A stretch of DNA of 64,000 bases from Berghia stephanieae (lineage: Eukaryota; Mollusca; Gastropoda; Nudibranchia; Aeolidiidae), in NCBI GenBank assembly GCA_034508935.3, contig CM067445.1, positions 12,950,572 to 13,014,571 on the forward strand, given 5' to 3'. Below, piece by piece: positions 37,786-55,323 of the stretch (position 1 is the stretch's first letter; the number at the start of each line of letters is the position of its first letter). The translations under genes were made by a program, and so were the position numbers. Below the pieces are notes generated by a model, which did not search any database, had not been told where the DNA came from, and saw nothing but the letters and a program-made list of their open reading frames with translations.

Positions 37786-37876
37786 ACAAAAAAACAAAAC
37801 AAAACAAGAAATGACAAAAACCAATCCAGTCCAGTATAATGTTAGACTACAACAACTAAAGTGGATGCCAGTGACG

Positions 37877-45570
<7,694 letters not shown>

Positions 45571-45870
45571 TTCTTTAATTCTCCAAAAGAAATGTCTTTA
45601 CCGAGAACTTTTCTTCCAGTCAATGATGTACACGTTTTGTTGATAAAGTTGTTGGCTAGCGGACAATGTTGACAAGTTTATCGTCAATTCTCGGGGAGTG
45701 ATCGCCCCTGTGGTTCCTACAAGTTGTCGCTTTGACTTTTTATGTTTTATGCCAGATACCCCTGTATGTCAATGGATTGATTTAACGCGACGGGCACTTA
45801 TTTTCAGGTCTGATAACCCAATTCCTTTTGGACTCATTGTTGTAATGGAAATATAAAAAAAAAATGACAA

Positions 45871-46047
45871 TGTAGCGTGGTAAATGATAAATTGAACACA
45901 GTAGTTACTCAGAGTTCGTGCTGTTTATTTTCGAGTGAAAGTGAAAGTAGAAGTGAGTAAGACAAAGAGAAAGATACCACATTACAACGTTACGTAATTC
46001 ACATATAAAAGAGTTCATCAGTGTATGTCGATGCGATGATCGCCACA
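45871..46047 (-). repeat. 3' LTR of the gypsy element at 46-50 kb
   Basis: 177 bp, tgtagcgtgg to cgccaca, one difference from 49943-50119. Preceded by acaa. Confidence 0.95.
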
Positions 46048-49000
46048 CAACTCCCCCCAGCACAGACATACACTGTCGTCCAGGTATTTGGGACGTCTCG
46101 TGCAACGTCCAGCCCGCGTAGTTGTCGTATCTGGTATTGGTTGGTTTGGGGCTTGGACGACTTCTGGTTCGTTCTCACTGGTTGGGTTTGGAGGTCGTCC
46201 ACGCCTACGGTGGTCGGAAACAGGCACTGGTGTTGTCAGGTCAACATGAGCAGGTTTCAGACGATCGATAGATACATGCTCATGTCGTCCACCCACGTCG
46301 ACGAGAAATGTCTTTGAGTTTTTTTCGATGACCTGAAAGGGTCCCGTGTAAGGACGACCGAGCGGTCCACCGTGGGCGTCGTTCCGTAGAAACACATATT
46401 TGGCCTTGGTTAGACGATGAGGTACAAACGAGCTGGATTTGCCGTGTTGAGATGCTGGGTGATTGTTGTATGGAGCTTTATTGAAGGTTTCTGTTCTCTT
46501 TTGTGCCAGGAATGTGTGCGCCGACCATGGGGAGGTGGTTTCCGAGACAAATTCCCCGGGAACGGTGAGTGGTTCACCATAAACGAGCTCTGCAACTGAC
46601 ACGCCGATGTCTTCTTTGGGAACTGTTCGGAGACCAAGCAAAACCCATGGCAGTTCGTCTAGCCAGTTTGGGTTTGTAAGGCGAGCTTTCAGGGATGTTT
46701 TCAATGTCCGATGGAACCTTTCAATCATCCCATTGGATTGTGGATGATATGCTGTCGTTCTATGGATGCGAGCGCCAAGGTGGAGCGATACTTCTGTCCA
46801 AAGAGAGGAAGTAACTTGTGGTCCGCGGTCTGATGTGATGTCTAGAGGTGTTCCAAACCTGGAGATCCAACCATGGACTAGAGCATTTGCGCAGTCTTTC
46901 GCTGTAGTACTCCGTAAAGGTACAATTTCAGGCCAACGGGTGTTCCGATCTATAATTGTGAAGAGATGAGTATACCCGTCAGATGGAGGCAAAGGGCCGA
47001 CTAAATCGACATGAATGTGACTAAAACGTTTAGCGGGAACTTCAAATGTCTCAAGTGGGGCTTTGACATGTGTGTGCACCTTTGATCTCTGGCAAGGTAA
47101 ACACTCGCTTGTCCATTTATTTATCTGTCTTCTCATGTCGGGCCATACAAATTTGTCGGCTATCAGCCTCCTTGTTGTATTCCTTCCGGGATGAGAAAGG
47201 TTATGTATGATGTCAAAAACAGATTTTCTGAAATTTTCGGGAACAATCGGGCGGGGTTTTCCTGTCGCTGTATCGCATTTAAGTATAGGTCCGTCTTCTG
47301 TGATTGGCATAGGGACTATGTTGAGGCTTGGGTAGGCGGTATGGTAGGGAGTTTGGTTTTCCTCGTCCATTTGGTCCTTTGCCATGGCAGCGTAGTCTAT
47401 TCCGAGGGTAACGCTACTGATCCCAGCTCTAGACAGACAATCAGCTACTGTATTCGACTTTCCGGATATGTGGCGAATGTCCGTGGTGAATTGAGAAATG
47501 AAAGCAAGCTGTCGTTGTTGTCGGGCTGTCCAAGGATCAGTTGCCTTTGCCATTGCATCGGCGAGTGGTTTGTGATCGGTATAGGCAGTGAACTTTCTGC
47601 CTTCCAGGAGGAAACGGAAATGTCGGATGGCTAAATGTAAGGCAAGGAGTTCTCTGTCGTACGTGCTATATTTTTGCTCTGGTGGTCTTAGTTGGCGGCT
47701 GAAAAAACCTAGCGGTTGCCATTTACCGTCCACAAATTGTTGAAACACTGCCCCACAGCCAGGTCGGACGCATCTGTTGACAGGGCAATAAGTGCTTCTA
47801 CTTCGGGATGAGCCAACATGGTGATTTGAGCGAGTGCTGTTTTGCTGTCTTCGAAGGCTTTTGTCATTTCTTCAGTCCAAACCAGTTTATGAATTGGTTT
47901 CATGGCCTTCATCGATTGGTAGAGGGGGTGTAATAATTCTGCCGCGTGGGGAATGAACCGGTGATAGAAATTTATCATTCCTAGAAATTCTTGCAGGCCT
48001 TTTACAGTTGTCGGTTTTGGAAAATCGGTAATTGCATCCACTTTGTCTGGGTGGGGGATTGTTCCAGATTTCGTAACCCGATGTCCAAGAAAATCTATGG
48101 TGGTTACACCAAAGACACATTTCTCCAGGCGTATTACAAGGCCGAAATCGCTGAGTCGTTTAAAAACTGCTTTGAGGTGAAGTTTGTGTTCTTTTTCATT
48201 TTGGCTGGCTACAAGGATGTCGTCTAAATAGGCAAACGTGCAGCTCATATCCTGGAAGAGTGTATCCATCAGGCGTTGAAAGGCTTGTGCTGAATTCTTT
48301 AACCCGAAAGGCATCCTTAGGAATTCAAAAAGACCGAAAGGGGTAATGACAGCAGTTTTGGGCACATCGTCGGGATGGACGGGAATTTGGTGGTAACCGC
48401 GGACAAGATCTATCTTTGAAAAGATAGATTTTCCTGCCAATTGGGCGGTGAAATCGTGAATGTGAGGTATTGGGTAACGATCTGGAGTTGTTTTTTCGTT
48501 GAGGCGACGATAGTCTCCACAGGGGCGCCAACTGCCATTTGATTTGGGTACCATGTGTAGTGGTGATGCCCACGGGCTGCTTGATTTCCGAACAATGCCC
48601 ATCTTTTCCATTTCACTAAATTCCTCTTTGGCTAGGAGTAGCTTCTCTGGTGTAAGTCGTCGGGCTCTGGCGAAGACGGGAGGGCCGGTGGTTGGAATAT
48701 GATGGCGTATGCCATGTTTGACTTCCTCCGTGGAGAATGTTGGTTGTAGCAGCTCTGGAAATTCGTTCAGAATTCTTCTAAATGGATTAGACGTTGTTTC
48801 AATCATGGCTAATTCCTGTGTTTCAATCGTTTGGACTGAACATGGTGATGAAACATAAAAGTCTGCTTCGATGAGACGGCCCCGTCGTAAATCCACCAAC
48901 AAGTTATGAGCACGTAAGAAGTCGGCGCCGAGAAGAGGATGTTTAACTTCTGCAATGATCAAGCGCGCTTGGTACACACGATCGTTGATTTTTAATGACA

Positions 49001-49942
49001 CATTGCGCGAGCCATATGTTTTAATAGTTGTTCCATTCGCTGCTTGAAGTGGTGGGTGTGGAGGGCAGGAATTTTTGTCACGCCAGGTCGCTGGGACGAC
49101 GGACACTTGTGCACCGGTATCAACAAGAAAGTGTGAGCCTGAATGTTTATCTGTCACGAAAAGTTGCTTGTTACTACCAGGGCCAACGCTCGTGACGTTT
49201 AAAGTTGTTGACCCTGTCGATCGTTTCCCTGTTCTTTGTTGAGGCCGAATTTTTGACAAGGGGGCAGGCATTTCTTCGCATCTTTCCATATTTCCTATGA
49301 TACCAGCAGAGTGCAGATTGGGGTTCTGTTGGGGTTTTCTTTGTATATTTCTGTCTGATCTGGTGTACGTTGTCAAAATGTGTTGATATGGAGACAAAAA
49401 GCTGATCTGCCTCTTGGGCCAAAAGTCTAGGATTTGTTTTAGAACTTGAGTTTGCAAGAGGTGCGCGGATGTAGTCGGGGAGCTGTTGCAAAAAAATGTG
49501 ACGAAATAGGAAACAAGGTTCGTGGTTACCCAGGAGAGCAAGCATTTTGTCCATCAGCACCGACGGTTTGTTGTCACCTAGCCCTTGTAAATTAAAAAGG
49601 GCTTGGGCTCTTTCTTCCTCTGTCATTTGGTAGGCCGAAAGTAAAAAGTTTTTAATAGTGTCATATTTGTTGTTTGTAGGAGGTGCGGTCAGGATTGACA
49701 GTGCGCGGTTTGCTGTGTCTGTGTCGAGTGCCGCAACAACATGATAATACTTCGTTTCATCTGCGAGTATTCCGCGAAGCGCAAACTGTGCCTCGGCTTG
49801 CGCGAACCATGCCACTGGGCTTGTGGACCAGAAAGTGGGTAGTTTAACAGCTACTGCCGCTAATTCCATATTTGTACTTGTTTGAAGTTAATAAATGGTT
49901 TGTGTTGAGGTGAAAAATACGTCTCACCTGTCGGGTCACCAA

Positions 49943-50119
49943 TGTAGCGTGGTAAATGATAAATTGAACACAGTAGTTACTCAGAGTTCGTGCTGTTTAT
50001 TTTCGAGTGAAAGTGAAAGTAGAAGTGGGTAAGACAAAGAGAAAGATACCACATTACAACGTTACGTAATTCACATATAAAAGAGTTCATCAGTGTATGT
50101 CGATGCGATGATCGCCACA
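49943..50119 (-). repeat. 5' LTR of the gypsy element at 46-50 kb
   Basis: Followed by acaa. A primer-site-like sequence beginning TGGTGACCCGAC (minus strand) lies one base inside (49925-49941). Confidence 0.95.
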
Positions 50120-50205
50120 ACAAAAAAATTGTCCATTACAACAATGTCAAACCAGGCCCATATGTGGGCTCGGATGTCGGACCTGCATATGTAGTCTACA
50201 CGTCG

Positions 50206-50345
50206 CATTGACGTGTTCCTAAATTAATTTTTATTTTGCAGGTCTGGGCTTATTGCTTAATGGAGATACAAAATATTGTCCATTACAACAAACTTAAATT
50301 AAGCCCGTTATTGCGTTCGGTTATCAGCACTGCAAAAATATGCAC
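50206..50345 (+). mobile_element. Small element M, second copy next to the split one
   Basis: ttgcaggtctgggctt to gttatcagcactgc; diverged. Direct tandem neighbour of the split copy. Confidence 0.6.
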
Positions 50346-50433
50346 GTCGGATTGCACCAACTCCTAATTACGGGAATGGCGAAGAGGGGAGAGGAAAACA
50401 ACTCTAACGACGAGGGTGTCCATAAAGTCTTCG

Positions 50434-50573
50434 TCTGACTCATTTTACACATGAGTACGGTGAGAGAATTTGAGTAAAGAGCCTTTTCTAGAGACTCAAC
50501 TATGCGTCGAGCGAGGCTCGAACCCAAAACCTTTCGATCCTAATGCGAGTGCCATAACACAAACCACATAGCC
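50434..50573 (-). mobile_element. SINE family 1 fragment
   Basis: Head and front half reversed. Confidence 0.72.
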
Positions 50574-50654
50574 TAGACTTTGAAGTCAGGGAAACACTTT
50601 ACGGACACCCAGTATAGCGAATTTTAAATAATAATAAAGAAAAATAGTATCTAG

Positions 50655-50800
50655 TCCTTCAGAACTATTCGGCCCATGGAGTCGGAGCGTGAAACAGACA
50701 ATAGCAATTGTTGCAATCCTTTGGATAGGACTCTAGTCTATTGCAAATTACTTTCCGCCAAATCTAACAGACTCAGCTACCCATTCACTGCTGGGTGGAC
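50655..50800 (-). mobile_element. SINE family 2 fragment
   Basis: Body and end reversed (gcgtgaaacagacaatagc..., actttccgcc), no clear head; stops at a G tract. Confidence 0.6.
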
Positions 50801-50823
50801 AGGGGGTGGGGGGGGGGGGGGGG

Positions 50824-51365
50824 TAAAAAAATCTAATTTAAATTAATATTTAATGTATTCTCAGAAATCCATGTGAATACAATGAAAGGTTGGAACATTC
50901 TATTAAAATAAAAACAAAACAAAAAGAATCCATCGTCAAGGAAACGGACGTCATGTTCTGTAATAATAAATAATACACAGAAGATCCCCCCCCCCCCCCC
51001 CCCCCCCGCAACCCTTCTATTTTTTTCTTTCCTCTTTAAAAAAAACAAACATTGTCTATCAAAGTTTGATCAAATGAGTTTAGATTCTTCAAGAAAAATA
51101 TTTTTAAAATGACTTTAGACGAGGAGCGCTTATTTGTATACGAATCAATGTCCAGTCGATAGACGAGAGAGATGTCATATGGCGGAATAATTCATCGACC
51201 ATGCACGTTGGCTTTCGAGGTCTTCATAATTATTTTAGATTGATAGTGAAATCAAAATGTCGACTTCATTACAGTTGTTCTTTAACGTTGTTATCTACAC
51301 GAAGACTGATATGGGAATCATTCTATTTTAATATACTTCTACGAAATTTGCAAATCTACAAAAAC
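50824..51365. other. No gene seen
   Basis: AT-rich with a 21-bp C run near 50987. Confidence 0.5.
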
Positions 51366-52368
51366 TGGGTTGGGTCTTTTGACGTCCCATGGTGGGCAGG
51401 AGGTCATTGCTGTGTCTTCTAATTTCTCTTTTCTGAGTTGCTCTCTGTCTTTGTCTCGGAAAGGGATTACTTGGTTTTTTCCTTGTCATTGCCAGAGTCC
51501 ATGGCTGAGAGGGAAACAGTCCAATGCATGGTGTTAGTTTTGAGAGAGGATATTTTTTCCTTGTAAATCATATCTCTCTGTTATATAATGTAAGTTTTAT
51601 TTTTGTTTTGAACATCTCTTGTAAACACTTAAATATATTCCTCTTAGTGGGACGGTCCGATGGTATGCTCTTGGACGGTCCGATGGTATGCTCTCGGACT
51701 GTCCGATGGTATGCTCTTGGACTGTCCGATAGTATGCTCTTGGACGGTCCGATGGTATGCTCTTGGACTGTCCGATGGTATGCTCTTGGACGGTCCGATG
51801 GTATGCTCTTGGACTGTCCGATGGTATGCTCTTGGACTGTCCGATGGTATGCTCTCGGACTGTCCGATGGTATGCTCTTGGACTGTCCGATAGTATGCTC
51901 TTGGACGGTCCGATGGTATGCTCTTGGACTGTCCGATGGTATGCTCTTGGACGGTCCGATGGTATGCTCTTGGACTGTCCGATGGTATGCTCTTGGACTG
52001 TCCGATGGTATGCTCTTGGACTGTCCGATGGTATGCTCTTGGACGGTCCGATGGTATGCTCTTGGACTGTCCGATGGTATGCTCTTGGACTGTCCGATGG
52101 TATGCTCTTGGACGGTCCGATGGTATGCTCTTGGACGGTCCGATGGTATGCTCTTGGACTGTCCGATGGTATGCTCTTGGACTGTCCGATGGTATGCTCT
52201 TGGACTGTCCGATGGTATGCTCTTGGACGGTCCGATGGTATGCTCTTAGACTGTTCGATGGTATGCTCTTGGACTGTCCGATGGTATGCTCTTGGACTGT
52301 CCGATGGTATGCTCTTGGACTGTCCATCTGTTATCCATTGAAACCTCTACCCCTTTGTCTAACTCTTT
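51366..52368 (+). mobile_element. Retroposon B carrying an internal 23-bp tandem expansion
   Basis: Left part 51366-51652 and right part 52326-52368 match the full-length copy at 8756-9283. Between them, where that copy has ggtatgctcttgga once, this copy has about 30 tandem units. Confidence 0.8.
51652..52326 (+). repeat. 23-bp tandem array, about 30 units
   Basis: Unit ggacggtccgatggtatgct plus ctt. Two forms differ at the centre of the GGAC-G/T-GTCC palindrome. Confidence 0.95.
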
Positions 52369-52426
52369 TTTTTTTTTTGGGTGTGTCAGATAACAGCGCA
52401 ACTTTCTTGAGATTTTTGTTCCTTTT

Positions 52427-52739
52427 GTTTGTTTGTTTGTTTGTTTGGTTGTTTTGTTGTTATTGTTGTTTTTGTTGTTGTTTTTGTTGTTGTTGTTGTT
52501 GTATTTTGGTGGTCTTTGATTGGGATGACGAAATCAGGTTCATTCTATCTGTGTAGAGACAACTGGTCACAATTATGAACAAACCATTATGACACGATAA
52601 AAGTATTTTTCAAGAGTTGATTTCTCTCATCTTTGTCTCTTCCTCCTCTTCTTCTTCTTCCTCCTCCTCCTCCGCCTCGCCCTGCTCTCTTCTTCTTCTT
52701 CTTCTTCTTCTTCTTCTTCTTCTTCTTCTTCTTCTTCTT
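52427..52739 (+). repeat. (TTTG)n, (TTG)n and (TTC)n runs
   Basis: TTTG/TTG near 52427-52503, TTC/TCC near 52640-52739. Confidence 0.9.
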
Positions 52740-52806
52740 GTGTAACATTGAAGGGTTATGGTCTGGTTAATACAGTCTAGTGAGAATTACTTATAAAAAT
52801 GGATGC

Positions 52807-52870
52807 CCCCCCCCCCCCAAAAAAAAAAACAACAAAAAACCCCAAAAAAACACAACCCCCCCCCCCCCCC

Positions 52871-52928
<58 letters not shown>
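52807..52928 (+). repeat. Poly(C)/poly(A) tract
   Basis: C runs of 12-14 and an A run of nearly 60 bases. Confidence 0.92.
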
Positions 52929-52929
<1 letters not shown>

Positions 52930-53401
52930 AATAACAAAAATTTGACGTCAACTTCGTTCTATATATCGCAACATTTTTGTTCTAACATTATAATAATGCG
53001 CAAAAGAAATCAGAATGATAAAAATGTTGGTTGTATTGTAACGAATGTGGCGATTTCATCTATGGGTGGTAGTGAGAGGGTTGAACATAGTAAAATAATC
53101 GGTCTTTTCCAACGGAGTGAATTGATACACAATGTTGTCAGGGGCACCCGACGTCCTCTGCCGTTTTTTAAGAGTTGGTATGGGTAGGTCTAGGGGTTCT
53201 TCTCTTTATTCTTAGTATTTTGTCCGTGCCCGACGTCTTTATCCGGAAGACGGCAGAAGACGGCAGTGCTGGGTCGTCGGAGTCAGTCTCAGGTGTGGGT
53301 TATCCCGAACACATTCAAAACGAATCGTTTAGTCTGATTCTCTTCAAATATAATGGTCTGAACTAGGTATCACCAAAGACATAAGACGAAAATTGACTTT
53401 T
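52929..53401. other. Unassigned region with diverged repeat F
   Basis: 52990-53050 resembles 29390-29460 (cagaatgataaaaatgttgg and cgaatgtggcgattt). Two short open frames follow on the plus strand; neither was recognised. Confidence 0.35.
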
Positions 53402-53413
53402 ATCTGAGCCAAC

Positions 53414-53574
53414 GTGTTCTTATTTGCAGGTCTGATACCCCAAATTGTTATGGGTTCATTATTGTCACGGAAATACTCCCAAAACAACGCGACATAGAAT
53501 CCATTACAACAACGTTTAATCAGGCCCATAATCGTGTTCGGTAATCAGACCTGGAAAATGTTATGTGTACACCG
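53414..53574 (+). mobile_element. Small element M, complete
   Basis: tttgcaggtctgatacccc to taatcagacctgg. A perfect 12-bp direct repeat (atctgagccaac) flanks it at 53402-53413 and 53575-53586, possibly a target duplication. Confidence 0.68.
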
Positions 53575-53586
53575 ATCTGAGCCAAC

Positions 53587-54151
53587 ACACTCAAATGAAT
53601 TGGACATTCTAAAAAACAAAAAGAACAAATAAATACTAAACACACAACGTGTCGGCCTCAAAACCCTTCCTCAGCCAGTGACAAAACAATAAAAACGTCA
53701 GTAGTTCACGTTGAACTAGATGATAGACGAAAAGTAATGTCCAATCTGGAAACAAAAACCCACCAAACAAACCCGATGGCCGTTGCTGTAGTTTTGACAG
53801 TCCACACAGCTTCTAGAAGCTTTAATGTCCACTTTCTCATGGATATATCACACTTTGTATTCAATGAATGTCACCCAACAACCAAAAATGCTATGTGTCG
53901 GGCTAGGCTAGATGCTGAAAAAAGTGTCTTCAGAATACGGCATTGTACGAAATGTGACCCATCATCTTAATGTAGTATTATTTCATAATATTGGCTACAC
54001 ATTTCATATTCAGCATCTAAAGTACCACAAGACAATACCATTTTGAGGTTGTAGCCCACAAATGTTCGATATACTCGTATTTACCAGTTAAGCTTCCTTC
54101 AAACCCATAACCATTTAACTGCCGTACTGTGGAAAAACTCAAATTTTAAAA
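53587..54151. other. No gene seen
   Basis: Unique sequence; a short plus-strand open frame at 53737-53970 has no recognised family. Confidence 0.4.
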
Positions 54152-54335
54152 TATTTGGCCAGAAAACTCGTCCTTCAAATATGGGCCGATTTAAATGATC
54201 TTCCTCTTGGTAAAAACTCTCAAACCTGGGATCTTATTAAAGACTTCGCAAAGTCCCCAGGTTTGAGAGTTTTTGCCAAAATAAGACAAGATCAATCTTT
54301 GAAGGGCGAGTTTTCTTGCCAAATTTTTAAATCCT
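54152..54335. mobile_element. Palindromic element P
   Basis: Arms of about 80 bp (tttggccagaaaactcgtcc... and ...gcgagttttcttgccaaa) with a spacer of about 20 bp. Confidence 0.65.
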
Positions 54336-54447
54336 TGTTTTTCCAGAGTTCGATAGATAACTGGTAAAAGATTAATCAGAATAGATATCAATGGTTATTA
54401 AGGGAATGAAGAGCAGAGTCGATGAAAAGATCTTACATTTGGAAAGA

Positions 54448-55323
54448 TTAAATAACATGTAATCGAAGGGCACGGGACACGAAGTAAGACACAACGCCAA
54501 ACGTTGAGTAAAATGAAACTATGATTGCGCTTGGAGCAGAGTTTTTTATGAGTGTATGTGAATAGCACGTTTCCAATGGTCTAACAATCTCCTGAAATGC
54601 GCCTAGACACATGTGGAATATACCGCCTTCAAACGATATCTTAGAAATATCGGTTATTTTAACCTCCCAGTACTTGATTGATATTTTGAATACCATAACA
54701 CTGTCCACGACTAAAGGTTTTGACGCGAGCTTTAAGGAGACGAAGGGGCATAGTAGGCTAGACGTAAGCATGACACGGTCAGATTTGTCAGAAGTAGTTA
54801 TGGTACTATTACCAAGTTCTGAAGTCATCACCTCTTGACATTTATCAAAACCACATTCCGCTCTGTATAACTCACACATTTCATGTCCTATACAAACTGC
54901 TCGTAGCTGTATTTCTTGGCTCCTGCCAGAAGTTGTATCCTTGACAGTTACATTTAACGGTGTGCTTGTGATCTGGTCAATCATCTTGGTTTCAAATTCA
55001 TCCCTCAAAGTTTTTCTAGTCGATCTCAAGGTAAATAAGATTTTAATTTGTTGCATTACTTTAGATCGGCCATATCCCAAATTGCAATCTTTAGACTCAA
55101 AAAAGTATTGGTATTTGAACAGATCGGTACCAATTTCGTCAAAATAATTGTTCAAAAACAAGCCAATTTTATCAAAGAGAGAAGCGTTGACCAGTTTTAA
55201 TGGTACGAACACGAGATGTAGGAAGTAGTCTACCTCTCGGATATCCTTTATACCCGTTTCACAAGACTCGTCGTTGTTCACAAAGACTTTACCAACAGGG
55301 CACGACACTGGGGTACATCCGTC
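54448..55323 (-). CDS. Exon 2 of the CAVCN receptor-like gene
   Basis: 291 codons plus TAA. The acceptor is TTCTTACTCCTTTCAG, an excellent site, in phase 0. The end SAIIVSFYSTFGVVSYFVSR is hydrophobic and followed by ALRLHVI and a stop. Confidence 0.75.
   Translation of the reverse strand, partial: DGCTPVSCPVGKVFVNNDESCETGIKDIREVDYFLHLVFVPLKLVNASLFDKIGLFLNNYFDEIGTDLFKYQYFFESKDCNLGYGRSKVMQQIKILFTLRSTRKTLRDEFETKMIDQITSTPLNVTVKDTTSGRSQEIQLRAVCIGHEMCELYRAECGFDKCQEVMTSELGNSTITTSDKSDRVMLTSSLLCPFVSLKLASKPLVVDSVMVFKISIKYWEVKITDISKISFEGGIFHMCLGAFQEIVRPLETCYSHTLIKNSAPSAIIVSFYSTFGVVSYFVSRALRLHVI

Larger units (their letters stand above)
45871..50119 (-). mobile_element. Ty3/gypsy LTR retrotransposon, CsRn1-like, nearly whole
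   Basis: 4249 bp with 177-bp LTRs differing at one base and a 4-bp duplication (acaa). On the minus strand: gag-like region (about 49.2-49.87 kb) with a CWYH motif, protease, reverse transcriptase (YLDDILVAS), RNase H, and integrase with HHCC and DDE regions (about 46.1-47.2 kb). It looks close to whole, with about one apparent break. Gag and pol overlap in different frames, which this family is known to read through by frameshifting. One LTR difference implies a very recent insertion. It landed in a small palindromic element (45790-45870 and 50120-50205). Confidence 0.93.
45790..50205 (+). mobile_element. Small element M split by the gypsy insertion
   Basis: Left half 45790-45870 and right half 50120-50205, separated by the whole gypsy element and its duplicated acaa. 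Confidence 0.68.

Noticed and set aside
51524-52556. Overlapping 190-240-residue repetitive open frames
   Set aside because: All three frames of the 23-bp array are open on both strands; this follows from the unit, not from selection.
53737-53970. Small plus-strand gene
   Set aside because: 77 codons with no recognised motif, no splice context and no family match that could be argued from the sequence.
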